From NCBI GenBank assembly GCA_041653935.1, contig JBAZEO010000007.1:4913-68912 (forward strand): a stretch of 64,000 nt of DNA, read 5' to 3'. The position numbers were made by a program, and so were the translations under genes. Source of the DNA: JAYEHL01 sp041653935 (GTDB lineage: Bacteria; Chloroflexota; Dehalococcoidia; E44-bin15). Positions within the stretch are counted from its first letter, which is position 1. The number at the start of each line of letters is the position of its first letter. This document shows, piece after piece, positions 22,500 through 30,743 of the stretch. The notes under the pieces were generated by a model. That model saw only the letters and a list, made by a program, of their open reading frames with translations, was not told where the DNA came from and made no database searches.

Positions 22500-22603
22500 T
22501 GCCCGGTATGTGAGTGGGTTGCAAACCACGAATCATACTTTAGGATTCAATGACCCGGATACCTTGCAAGGGGGTATCCGGGTCATTTTTGCATTACCGG
22601 GCA
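22500..22603 (+). ncRNA. Three-hairpin element closed by a 9-bp helix
   Basis: tgcccggta (22500-22508) and taccgggca (22595-22603) form a closing helix. Inside are gtgg/ccac with loop GTTGCAAA, gaatc/gattc, and a 13-bp hairpin tgacccggatacc (22551-22563) with ggtatccgggtca (22573-22585), followed by TTTTT. Two loops contain the self-complementary TTGCAA and could kiss. The last hairpin alone is a good terminator. It is upstream of the UDP-sugar dehydrogenase gene. Confidence 0.5.
22551..22590 (+). terminator. Intrinsic terminator
   Basis: A 13-bp perfect stem with a nine-base loop, followed by a five-T run. It would end transcripts from the terminase and tRNA region before the sugar dehydrogenase and portal genes. 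Confidence 0.75.
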
Positions 22604-22627
22604 GATCAAATTAGGAGCCATTAGAGA

Positions 22628-23434
22628 ATGAAAATTGGGATTATCGGTTGTGGAATGGTCGGAAACGCGCTGTACGCCTACTACGAGCGCGAACATGACG
22701 TATTCGCGTATGACCTGATACCAGAACGGTCAAGGTGTGGCATTGGCCTGCTGAACGCCAATGCAGAGGTCGTATTTATCTGCGTACCTACGCCGTACGC
22801 TGGCAACGGTAAGGGCTTGGATTGCTCGGCTGTGTATGACGCCGTGAGCTTGCTTACAGGTGATAAGACGGTCATTATAAAATCCACAGTCATGCCCGGT
22901 ACGACTGATAAACTTCAAGAGTTATACCCACAGCACAAGTTCTTTTTCGTACCGGAGTTTTTGAGTGAAGCGACGGCAGTTAAGGATTACGCAAATCCGA
23001 GAAGATCACATATAGTTGGTGTGCCACAAAAAGATTGGGACGAACCAGAAAAATATGGCGCAATTTACGGATCACATCGGATCGTAGAGAGCCTATTAAC
23101 AGGAGAATTAAGAAGATATTATCTACCAGCCCGACAAGCCGAACTCCTCAAGCTTGCGACGAATAGTTATTATGCGCTAAAGGTCACGTTTGCCAACATG
23201 CTCTATGATCTCGGCATGACGCAAGAGACGCTTGACGCTCTAGTAGCCGATCCGTGGATAGTGCCGAGTCACTTCCAAGTGCATTTTAGAGGCACTAGAG
23301 GCGTAAGGGGTGCCTGCTTGCCCAAGGATACACAGGCTTTGATGGACTACGCGGGTGAAGAATATTTGGGTAGCCTGCTTGATATTGCCACCGAATACAA
23401 CAAGCGATTGATAGAAAGCAAGCAAGAGGATTAG
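22628..23434 (+). CDS. UDP-glucose/GDP-mannose dehydrogenase family protein
   Basis: Oxidises a nucleotide-sugar to its uronate using NAD. The Rossmann motif GIIGCGMVGNAL is at the start; FICVPTPY near residue 58, IKSTVMPGTTD near 88, FFVPEFLSEATAVKDYANP near 105-125, the LLKLATNSYYALKVTFANML helix near 182 and the catalytic-Cys block GACLPKDTQAL near 228 are all present. It is shorter (268) than typical UGDH (about 390-440) and lacks the C-terminal UDP-binding domain. AGGAG lies 13 bases upstream. It pairs functionally with the decarboxylase at 34859. Confidence 0.85.
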   Translation: MKIGIIGCGMVGNALYAYYEREHDVFAYDLIPERSRCGIGLLNANAEVVFICVPTPYAGNGKGLDCSAVYDAVSLLTGDKTVIIKSTVMPGTTDKLQELYPQHKFFFVPEFLSEATAVKDYANPRRSHIVGVPQKDWDEPEKYGAIYGSHRIVESLLTGELRRYYLPARQAELLKLATNSYYALKVTFANMLYDLGMTQETLDALVADPWIVPSHFQVHFRGTRGVRGACLPKDTQALMDYAGEEYLGSLLDIATEYNKRLIESKQED

Positions 23435-23438
23435 ATAC

Positions 23439-25400
23439 ATGCCACTACCTGTGATGCCTGATATTAAAGTTAATATAGACGAAGCCGAACGTGTGAAACT
23501 TGGCGCGGAATTACTGGAGAAAATAGAGTCATCGCGCAATGGCATGAAAAAGCTCCTTGATAATATCAAAACGTGGGAACGGTTCTTCGAGTCGGACTTG
23601 CCGGAGAAAAATGATCCTTGGGAGAAGTGCTCTAATATCAACGTTCCGATCATTCAGCCGGATGTCGATACATTCCACTCGAATATAAACGGCGTTGTAT
23701 TGGGTGTATCTCCTATTGTCAACGTAGTGCCTCCGCCATTCGCAGCCGACGCGACGCTCAAGCAGGTAGCTCAACGCGTAGAAGCCGCTATTGAGACTGT
23801 TCAGACAGCAATAATGAATTATGCGCAGGCAGCGGATCAGTGGCACTTAACGGCACTCATGCATCCGTCAGCGGTCATAAAGCTACCCTGGCGCGAAGAA
23901 TACAGGACGGTAAAACGCCAGCAGGTCGATAAAAAAGGCACTAATGCGCTTATAGATGTGCAGGAGATCAAATACCGCGGCCCTCGCATTGAGACGGTCG
24001 ATATAAACAACTTTGTCATATACCCATTGACGGCAAAGAGCATTGAAGATGCTTATCTCGTAGGCGACAGGTTTGTGCTTACCGAGGATGAAGTAAACAG
24101 GCGCGTTAAGGACGGTTATTTCGACGCGGTTCCCGCAAAAGAGGTAATGAAGCGACCAGAGAACGAACTGACAAGCTCTCTACAAGATTTTAGTAATGAT
24201 GAGCGCAACGACCAGGTTGGTATCGAGAATGTGGATATTGAACAGTATTATTTTTGGGAGGTCATTGCGCCTTATGATGTAAATAAAGACGGGCTTATGG
24301 AGGAGTGCGTATTCGTACTCGAGGCTACAACGGGAACGATAGTTCGCGCCACGCAGTTCCCGTATTTCCACGGCAGGCGTTATTACGTCAGCATGGCTCC
24401 GTTCTTGAAAAGCGTCAAGATGTTCTTTAAGCGCTGCCTGCCTCAGATACTTGAGCACATGCAACGCGAAGCGAACGCGATACACAACCAGCGCGCGGAT
24501 GCTACTACGCAGGCAATTAACAAAGCATTCAAGGTTCGTAAAGGATCGCTTGATAACCCAGACTCGATAGATATATCGCCTGGTGGCGTGACCGAACTTG
24601 ATGACATAAACGATCTTGTAGAGTTTACACTATCGCCTGTTATACCAGGCGTTGATCTTCAAGAAATGAACCGCAGCAACTCTGAACGCGCCTCTGGGAT
24701 AAACGACATGACTACGGGTAGGCAGTCTGAGGGCAACAAGACGCTCGGTGAACTTCAGATGGTCATGGCGAAGGCCGGCAGCAGGTTTGAAGATGTCATA
24801 AGGCGCGTTCAGGGCGCGCATGTAGAAGTCGCAAAGCAGATCGCGGGACTGATGTATCAGTTCATGACAGATGATGAGCTTAAAATGCTCAATATAGAGC
24901 GTGAAATGCTCATCTTCCCTTGGGATTTCATCCCACATGGTTCTGTCGGCACGGTTGACAAAAATATGGAGTTTCAGCGAGCAAGTAATGTGTATAAGAC
25001 CATGATCACCGACAAGAACCCACTTGTGGTCAGCAACCCACTTCATATTTACCGTTTAACACGGGATTATTTGCAGTCACTCGGCACAACGGATGTCGAG
25101 TCGTATATCGGCACTGAACAGGAAATCCAGTTGCAGATAAAACAGGCGCAGATGCAACAGCAGGCGCAGGCGGTTGCGATGGGTATGGCGCAGGCTCCGC
25201 AGTTCGATGATCCGCAGGAGGCGCAGGCATTTGAACAGATGGTAGCAGAAGCCCGGAACGCAATCGCCATGCAACAGGAGCAAGGGCAGTCGCAACAGCA
25301 ATTAGAACAGGCCAAACTACAACATCAATCGGCTGAGAATCAGGCCGATAGGGAAGCGAAGTTGCAGTTGGAATCCATGCGACAAGGCAGGAGATTGTAG
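23439..25400 (+). CDS. Portal protein
   Basis: A 653-residue protein, the typical size of podovirus portals that form the dodecameric DNA channel. An N-terminal helical domain, the central WERFFESDLPEKNDPWEKCSN-type block near residue 45-65, a long middle with PGGVTELDDINDLVEF and GINDMTTGRQSEGNKTLGEL (about 415-445), and a Gln-rich C-terminus (about 560-640) fit a portal with a barrel. It immediately precedes the scaffold and capsid genes. Confidence 0.8.
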   Translation: MPLPVMPDIKVNIDEAERVKLGAELLEKIESSRNGMKKLLDNIKTWERFFESDLPEKNDPWEKCSNINVPIIQPDVDTFHSNINGVVLGVSPIVNVVPPPFAADATLKQVAQRVEAAIETVQTAIMNYAQAADQWHLTALMHPSAVIKLPWREEYRTVKRQQVDKKGTNALIDVQEIKYRGPRIETVDINNFVIYPLTAKSIEDAYLVGDRFVLTEDEVNRRVKDGYFDAVPAKEVMKRPENELTSSLQDFSNDERNDQVGIENVDIEQYYFWEVIAPYDVNKDGLMEECVFVLEATTGTIVRATQFPYFHGRRYYVSMAPFLKSVKMFFKRCLPQILEHMQREANAIHNQRADATTQAINKAFKVRKGSLDNPDSIDISPGGVTELDDINDLVEFTLSPVIPGVDLQEMNRSNSERASGINDMTTGRQSEGNKTLGELQMVMAKAGSRFEDVIRRVQGAHVEVAKQIAGLMYQFMTDDELKMLNIEREMLIFPWDFIPHGSVGTVDKNMEFQRASNVYKTMITDKNPLVVSNPLHIYRLTRDYLQSLGTTDVESYIGTEQEIQLQIKQAQMQQQAQAVAMGMAQAPQFDDPQEAQAFEQMVAEARNAIAMQQEQGQSQQQLEQAKLQHQSAENQADREAKLQLESMRQGRRL

Positions 25401-25640
25401 TTGTCCACTGAATCGAGAGAAGAAGAACTAGAGTTTTGGGAAGGCATTGCGCGAGCATGGCCTTATATCGGCAGGATAATATCAGATAAGATCGCCGGTA
25501 TAACCGACAAGATGATCCAGCACGGCACAATTAAAACACTTGAAGATTTATCTTATGAACAAGGCAGGATTGATGCTTATAAAACAATCCTCAGACTGCC
25601 TGAAGAACAATCGCGAATATTAAGAAAGAAGGGGAAATAA
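25401..25640 (+). CDS. Hypothetical helical protein, 79 aa
   Basis: The TTG at 25401 directly follows the portal stop; AAGGCAGGAG lies upstream. A short helical protein (EEELEFWEGIARAWPYIGRI). One-base overlap with the next ATG. Probably structural or assembly related; no family recognised. Confidence 0.5.
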   Translation: MSTESREEELEFWEGIARAWPYIGRIISDKIAGITDKMIQHGTIKTLEDLSYEQGRIDAYKTILRLPEEQSRILRKKGK

Positions 25641-26497
25641 TGCCACCAAAGACAGACGACAAACTGGAACTCGGCAATCCCGTTGAGGGATCGGGACAGT
25701 CCGTTACACCACCAATCGAAGGCGAGCTAACTACTCCGCCAGCCGACAAAACGAAATTGCCTGAACAGTTCAAGTCGGTTGAGGCTCTGATAGAATCCTA
25801 CAAAGAACTAGAGCGAAAACATACAACAACAAGTCAAGAGCGGGCAGCACTTGAGAAAGAACGACAGAAACTCCTTAAAGCTGTGGATGCCGTTAAGCAA
25901 AACGGACAATGGGAACTAGACGAGGAGGGTAATTGGGTGCAAGTAAATCCGCCCGCCGAACAACCGGTAACGACAACAACTACAACAAGTGGCAATCCCG
26001 CCGCCGAGGACTTCAGGACAAAATTCAGCGATGAGTTCTACGAAGACCCTTTAGGTACGCTGAATAGGTATACGCAGGGCATAAAACAGCTAGAGAAAGC
26101 TGCTACGGCCAACAGGGAACGCGCGATGAGCAAATTCAAGAATGATCCGCTTTACCAACTGGTAGAGGGTGAATTCAAGGCTTCGTTGGTAGAACTGGAT
26201 GATACCCAGATGGCTAATCCTCAACAGGCCGCGTACTTGGCCGAACAGGTCTATAACAACGTTACCGGTAGATATGCTCGCCAGGAATTGACCAAAGCCG
26301 GAGATAATCCAGAGGAACGGTTGAAGGTATTGAGGCATCTTGGCATAGAGGAGCCACAACCGACTCCAAGCAGCGGCATTGATAATCTATATCCCGCATC
26401 GCAAATAGGGAAAGTGCAGAACGGTTTGGGATTAAGCGAGGAACAAATAAAACGGGCAAAGGAAAGAGCGGAAAAGCTGGAAAAAGGTGAGATGTAA
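25640..26497 (+). CDS. Putative scaffolding protein
   Basis: 285 residues. The N-terminus is Pro/Thr-rich, then a long coiled coil (about 45-80, LIESYKELERKHTTTSQERA) and a mainly helical body with a basic helix at the C-terminus (LSEEQIKRAKERAEKLEKGE). This composition and the place between portal and major capsid are typical of scaffolds that shape the procapsid. The motif KSVEALIESYKELERKH is seen in many phage scaffolds. Confidence 0.75.
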   Translation: MPPKTDDKLELGNPVEGSGQSVTPPIEGELTTPPADKTKLPEQFKSVEALIESYKELERKHTTTSQERAALEKERQKLLKAVDAVKQNGQWELDEEGNWVQVNPPAEQPVTTTTTTSGNPAAEDFRTKFSDEFYEDPLGTLNRYTQGIKQLEKAATANRERAMSKFKNDPLYQLVEGEFKASLVELDDTQMANPQQAAYLAEQVYNNVTGRYARQELTKAGDNPEERLKVLRHLGIEEPQPTPSSGIDNLYPASQIGKVQNGLGLSEEQIKRAKERAEKLEKGEM

Positions 26498-27126
26498 TGG
26501 TAGATAAGAAATCAAGAAAGAAAAGAACTCCGAAGTCGGATGAATCAAGAACAGCCGGTTCTTTTGTAATTCCTCCTATTGCCACACCGGATGAGGCTAT
26601 CGCTCCTGTTGCTGGAGTGGCGAAGGATAACGACATGATGAATCCTGATCCCATTCCCGATACCGCAACCGTAAAAACTACTGGCACTGAGGCGGAGGTA
26701 TGGGAAGCTCCTGTCATGGAGCGGGTGAAAGTCAAAAAGGACGGGCGCAACCGGCGCGACTTCGCATTACCGAAAAACCCTGGACTCAACACGTTTCTTG
26801 TAGAGAATACAGAGGAAGGACGCAATAAAATGCGTCGCCTCGGTTATAAAGAGATACCGGCGTCCGAGATTGCTGAAACCGATGGCGTTGTGATGCATGA
26901 CAACAGGCTCGGACACGATGTAGTTATCCATAGAGATCGCGTAGTCATGGCTTGCCGAAAAGAATACGCTGTGGAGCGTGATCGTGAAAACATAGAAGCG
27001 CATAAGGAAATGAATGCAAAACGAGATCGCCAATCCGATGAAGAAGGATTGCATAGATACGACGACGACGGTGAGACCACGACGGGCAGGATGTTCAATA
27101 TTCCGTTAGATATAAGTGGGAGATAA
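26497..27126 (+). CDS. Hypothetical structural-region protein, 209 aa
   Basis: TAATG overlap with the scaffold gene. Lys-rich start (MVDKKSRKKRTPK), a Thr/Pro-rich stretch, then a folded region (LPKNPGLNTFLVENTEEGRNKM) with an acidic C-terminus. Unrecognised; possibly a head-assembly protein. Confidence 0.5.
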   Translation: MVDKKSRKKRTPKSDESRTAGSFVIPPIATPDEAIAPVAGVAKDNDMMNPDPIPDTATVKTTGTEAEVWEAPVMERVKVKKDGRNRRDFALPKNPGLNTFLVENTEEGRNKMRRLGYKEIPASEIAETDGVVMHDNRLGHDVVIHRDRVVMACRKEYAVERDRENIEAHKEMNAKRDRQSDEEGLHRYDDDGETTTGRMFNIPLDISGR

Positions 27127-27134
27127 ACGACTAA

Positions 27135-27476
27135 ATGGACGATAAACCTTACGGATTCCCAGTTGATAAAGTCAAGATATTTGCTGATGATTATAATGTC
27201 ATTTGGGAAAACGCAGATTGGGAAATAGGTCAAAAATTATTCGGTCAATGCGTTCCTGATACCTGCGAAATACATATTACAACACGAATTAGTGGTTATA
27301 AATTAGCTTGTGTGTTTTTACATGAAGTGGCACATGCTCTCGCTGCTTGGGATGGGTGCTACAGTAGTGCTGATGGTGAGCAGGTTGCTAATTTAGCTAG
27401 TTACGATATGGTAAATTTCTGGCGGGATAACCCTGAAGTATTTGATTGGTGGATTGGTATTGTCAAGAATAATTGA
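27135..27476 (+). CDS. HEXXH metallopeptidase-like protein, 113 aa
   Basis: Contains LACVFLHEVAHALAAWDGC near residue 55-75, a classical HEXXH zinc-protease motif in a predicted helix; a later Glu (DGEQVANLASYDMVN) is the likely third ligand. This matches small SprT/ImmA-like phage metallopeptidases. Its substrate is unknown; the place between scaffold and capsid genes could indicate a maturation role, which is only inference. Confidence 0.65.
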   Translation: MDDKPYGFPVDKVKIFADDYNVIWENADWEIGQKLFGQCVPDTCEIHITTRISGYKLACVFLHEVAHALAAWDGCYSSADGEQVANLASYDMVNFWRDNPEVFDWWIGIVKNN

Positions 27477-27502
27477 ATTGGATTGCGACCGAAAAACCCG
27501 AA

Positions 27503-27531
27503 TTGACAAGTTAGCACATTCATGATATATA
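27503..27531 (+). promoter_or_regulatory. Promoter before the capsid genes
   Basis: TTGACA (27503-27508), a 17-base spacer and TATATA (27526-27531). Predicted start about 27538, within the first strand of a strong hairpin. It drives the decoration and major capsid genes. Confidence 0.75.
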
Positions 27532-27534
27532 AAA

Positions 27535-27656
27535 GGTGATAACTACTACAACAATAATGATGGTAGTTATCACCGCACAACAATTGTGACTTCGGCCTCG
27601 ACGAAACAATCACATTGTTGTACTTGGCGGATAGTCTCCCAAAGACTGCAATCCGC
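27535..27656 (+). ncRNA. Structured 5' leader of the capsid transcript (pseudoknot)
   Basis: A perfect 12-bp stem ggtgataactac (27535-27546) with gtagttatcacc (27563-27574) has the loop sequence tacaacaat (27547-27555), which is exactly complementary to attgttgta (27614-27622). This makes an H-type pseudoknot. A competing partner, acaacaattgtga (27578-27590), could also pair with the same strand, giving two exclusive folds. A second hairpin (27627-27656) follows. The 115 bases after this to the decoration gene hold only the ribosome site TGGAGG. Confidence 0.6.
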
Positions 27657-27771
27657 AGGTTCAAAGGCGGACAGCCAGTTATATCGCTATTTGCAATATA
27701 AACAGTGGCTACAATCCTCTAGTTAAAAGAACCATCAGTAAAAACACAACTAAATTCTGGAGGCAACCACT

Positions 27772-28269
27772 ATGGCTAGAGAATACGCCGGGTTCCTGCC
27801 AGTACGTAGTGAAACTGGTGGGCCACCGCCTATCAAGAACTACCCGCTGGTGTCGGGAACCTATTATGAAGGTTCTATCCTTAGACTCAGCGCGACAACG
27901 GGTTCAGCCACCAAGTTTGCAGATGGTGGGACAAGTGTGCTCGGTGTTTGCGCGGCTTATGTGTCTACGGCGGATTCCACGACAGGTAAATATCCTGTTT
28001 ATCTCCCAGTGCCGACTACAGAGTTTGAAGCCAAGATGCTCGGTTCGTTTGCGCCGCAAGCGAAGGTGGGCGACAAGGTTCCAATTCTAGTAGGCACGAC
28101 TTTCAATTATAGACTGAGAGGAACAGTTGCGGGAACAGCATCGCTTGAAGTATGCGCTATATCGGGATTCCATCCTGATGAATCATTATCCGCGCATACA
28201 GGTAATAAGTTCCGCGTCAAGTTCAGCAGGTCTATCTTCGCGCAGACTAAATCGCGAGTAGATGACTAG
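27772..28269 (+). CDS. Putative capsid decoration/stabilisation protein
   Basis: 165 residues, beta-rich, placed immediately upstream of the major capsid gene with a strong ribosome site (TTCTGGAGGCAAC). Pattern (SGTYYEGSILRLSAT, then VGDKVPILVG) resembles small head-decoration proteins. Assignment is by position and composition. Confidence 0.6.
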   Translation: MAREYAGFLPVRSETGGPPPIKNYPLVSGTYYEGSILRLSATTGSATKFADGGTSVLGVCAAYVSTADSTTGKYPVYLPVPTTEFEAKMLGSFAPQAKVGDKVPILVGTTFNYRLRGTVAGTASLEVCAISGFHPDESLSAHTGNKFRVKFSRSIFAQTKSRVDD

Positions 28270-28287
28270 GATTAGGAGGGAAATCAA

Positions 28288-29187
28288 ATGACTATGACAA
28301 GAACAGGCTTCACTCCTCTCCTGGCAGAAGGACTGCGTGAAGTCTATTTCGACGCATTAAGATTGAACACGCTTGTATATCCAGAGATATTCGATATACA
28401 AAAGAGCACCAAGAGGTCTGAAACCGATCACTCGGTTACAGGTATCGGTATGCTCACTGAAAAACAAGAAGGCGAAGCCACGGAGTACGAGGACTTCGTA
28501 GATGGATTTGACACTGTTTATACACACAAAACCTTCTCTAGAGGCATTCGCATAACCCAAGAGTTGATAGAAGACGACCAGTACGGTGTCATGAAGAACC
28601 GGACAAAGGCGCTTGCCAACGCGACAAGGTATAGGATGGAGTACGATCACTTCTCTCTGTTTGTCAACGCGGCAGGCACTACGGTATTTACCGGTGGTGA
28701 CGGTGAGGCGCTTGCGTCTACCGCTCATCCGCTTATCGGTGTCAATGGGACGACAATAGGCAACTATGTATCGAGCAACCTGACGCTTGGCGCGTTGGAA
28801 ACAGCATTTGCGCATTTCAGGAACATGAAAAACGATCAAAACCTGTTCGTTTACACTGAACCTAGTGTGCTGTTGGTTCCGCCCGCACTTGAGTTCGATG
28901 CATGGGAGATACTCAACTCGACCGGTAAGCCAGGGACGGCAAACAATGACGACAACTATTTCAAGGCCAAGTTGAAGTTGGTTGTCAGTCCGTTCTTGAC
29001 TGACACAAACTGCTGGGCGATTCTTGCCGACAAGGTATATGGCGCGCCGATTTCCTTTAACAGAGTGCCGGTATCGTTCAAAAACGATGGCGACTTCGAC
29101 ACAGACGACGCAAAAATGAAGGCTCGTGTCCGTTACTCGTATGGCGCGAGTGACTGGAGATGGTTGTACTGGTCGGCGGGTGCTTAG
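28288..29187 (+). CDS. Major capsid protein
   Basis: 299 residues with the layout of the Mu gpT/HK97-like capsid families: an N-terminal arm (GLREVYFDALRLN), the region TDHSVTGIGMLTEKQEGEATEYEDF near 50-70, an extended loop, FSRGIRITQELIEDDQYG near 88 and a beta-rich C-terminal domain. Preceded by AGGAGGG. It forms the icosahedral shell. High expression is suggested by its strong ribosome site and its own upstream promoter. Confidence 0.85.
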   Translation: MTMTRTGFTPLLAEGLREVYFDALRLNTLVYPEIFDIQKSTKRSETDHSVTGIGMLTEKQEGEATEYEDFVDGFDTVYTHKTFSRGIRITQELIEDDQYGVMKNRTKALANATRYRMEYDHFSLFVNAAGTTVFTGGDGEALASTAHPLIGVNGTTIGNYVSSNLTLGALETAFAHFRNMKNDQNLFVYTEPSVLLVPPALEFDAWEILNSTGKPGTANNDDNYFKAKLKLVVSPFLTDTNCWAILADKVYGAPISFNRVPVSFKNDGDFDTDDAKMKARVRYSYGASDWRWLYWSAGA

Positions 29188-29201
29188 GAAGGAGCCGATA
29201 A

Positions 29202-29669
29202 ATGGGAACTACAAATCTCGACAAATTGGAGCTTTCCGGCGTTGAAAGAGGCGGCACTACACTTAACGTTACTGGTACTTCTGCTTTCACCGGCGATATA
29301 TCATTGACCGGCAATATAACGCAAACTGGCGACCTCGGAGTTACTGGCGCAATATCCGCGTCTGGAGATACGACAATAGCCCGGATGGTAGTAGCATCAG
29401 CGGCGAACGCGATGGCTGGGTTGAAAACCATAGCCGCTCCCAGTGCCGGATCGGGTGTTGTTGCTACGACTAAGGTTAAAGCCTCATCGCGGGTCATACT
29501 GACTCCGATCAGAGGCACTGCTTACGGCAATGCCAATTTGGGCGTAGGTGCTGTCATATCGACCATAGCATCAGGTACATCGTTTACCGTGAGACTATGG
29601 CGCTGTCAAACGGCGGGAACGCTTGCTACGGCAAGTGGGCGTGTCGCATGGCAGATTATCAACAAATAG
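29202..29669 (+). CDS. Repeat-rich head fibre or decoration protein
   Basis: The first half is built of short repeats (TGTSAFTGDISLTGNITQ, GDLGVTGAISASGD), the pattern of a triple-stranded fibre or beta-helix. The C-terminal half is a compact beta domain. Located right after the major capsid gene, so probably attached to the head. GAAGGAGCC precedes the ATG. Confidence 0.65.
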   Translation: MGTTNLDKLELSGVERGGTTLNVTGTSAFTGDISLTGNITQTGDLGVTGAISASGDTTIARMVVASAANAMAGLKTIAAPSAGSGVVATTKVKASSRVILTPIRGTAYGNANLGVGAVISTIASGTSFTVRLWRCQTAGTLATASGRVAWQIINK

Positions 29670-29678
29670 GCGTTTAGC

Positions 29679-29710
29679 TTGAAGGGAGAGTGTTAACACT
29701 CTCCCTTCAA
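29679..29710. terminator. 32-base perfect palindrome, probable terminator
   Basis: A perfect palindrome of 16+16 bases: ttgaagggagagtgtt followed at once by its complement. There is no T run, so it is not a textbook intrinsic terminator. It separates the capsid genes from the sugar cassette and could also be a protein-binding site. Confidence 0.6.
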
Positions 29711-29723
29711 TGTATGCGGGAGT

Positions 29724-30743
29724 TTGAAATTGAATCCATTCAATAACTGGAAGATTTTACGAAATCCAGAGAGGCTTGTAGAGTGGTTGAGGAAAGGCAC
29801 TACGGATGCGCCCATAGGTTTTGACCTCGACCTTACAAATATATGCCCTCACAGGTGTCCTCGATGCTTAGGGTGTTGGACTGAGAATGTCACTGCGGAA
29901 ACGGAGACTGATAAGGCAATTGCAATCATAGACGAGATGTGGTCGCTGGGATGCAAGGCGGTCAATTTTACGGGTGGCGGCGAACCATTAGCTCACCCGG
30001 ATGCGGTAAACATAATCAAATATGCGTCAGAGAAGGGACTATCCGTAGGACTCATCACAAACGGTTCTTTATTGACTCCAGAGGGAGCAATTATTCTCGC
30101 CGACAGTTGCGCGTGGATACGTATATCGCTGGATGCGGCAGACCCATTACGATTTTCACTTGTTCATGGCGTAGAACCATCTGAATACGATATTGTGCTT
30201 GAAAATATAAAATATTTGGCTGGGATTAAAGACCGTAAGGCGGTCGTTGGCGTTGGAATATTAACTGAAGAAGCAATGAGAAACGATATTGTCAAGTCGG
30301 CGGGGATTGTCAAGAGTTTGGGTTGTGATTATGTCCAGTTCAGGCCGTTCGATACCTCAAGGGATGATGTAAGTAAAGAGATCGAGACGGCGAAAAGGCT
30401 TTATGAAAGTAACTCATTCTCGGTAAACAGCAATCTTTATCGTTATGCGAACCTTACGAATAATATCAAAAGAACTCATTCCACCTGCTACGCGCAAAAC
30501 TTCTGGACGATCATAAATGCCCAAGGGTATGTGCAGATATGTTGCGACCAAAGACTCGATAATGGCAGGATTGGCGACCTGAATAAACAGACATTCAGCG
30601 AGGTGTGGCATGGCGATAGACGAAAAGCTGTTATCGAAAGCATCGATTGTATGCGCGACTGTCCGCCTGACTGTCGAATGAATGCACACAACGTAATGTT
30701 AGAACACTTTGCGGAACCTATATGCCACGAGGCGCACCTTTGA
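29724..30743 (+). CDS. Radical SAM/SPASM protein of the sugar cassette
   Basis: LDLTNICPHRCPRCLGCW near residue 38 has the CxxxCxxC cluster motif; FTGGGEPLAHPD near 75 and GLITNGSLL near 108 are core radical SAM blocks. The C-terminal region (about 255-335) has a spaced Cys set (ICCDQRLDNGRIGDL, then CMRDCPPDCRMNAH) typical of a SPASM auxiliary-cluster domain. Such enzymes modify peptides or sugars. The TTG at 29724 follows GCGGGAG. It overlaps the next gene. Confidence 0.8.
   Translation: MKLNPFNNWKILRNPERLVEWLRKGTTDAPIGFDLDLTNICPHRCPRCLGCWTENVTAETETDKAIAIIDEMWSLGCKAVNFTGGGEPLAHPDAVNIIKYASEKGLSVGLITNGSLLTPEGAIILADSCAWIRISLDAADPLRFSLVHGVEPSEYDIVLENIKYLAGIKDRKAVVGVGILTEEAMRNDIVKSAGIVKSLGCDYVQFRPFDTSRDDVSKEIETAKRLYESNSFSVNSNLYRYANLTNNIKRTHSTCYAQNFWTIINAQGYVQICCDQRLDNGRIGDLNKQTFSEVWHGDRRKAVIESIDCMRDCPPDCRMNAHNVMLEHFAEPICHEAHL

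Noticed and set aside
25067..25315. Cys-rich minus-strand frame
   Set aside because: It is the antisense of the Gln-rich portal C-terminus, where CAG repeats read as Cys/Leu codons.
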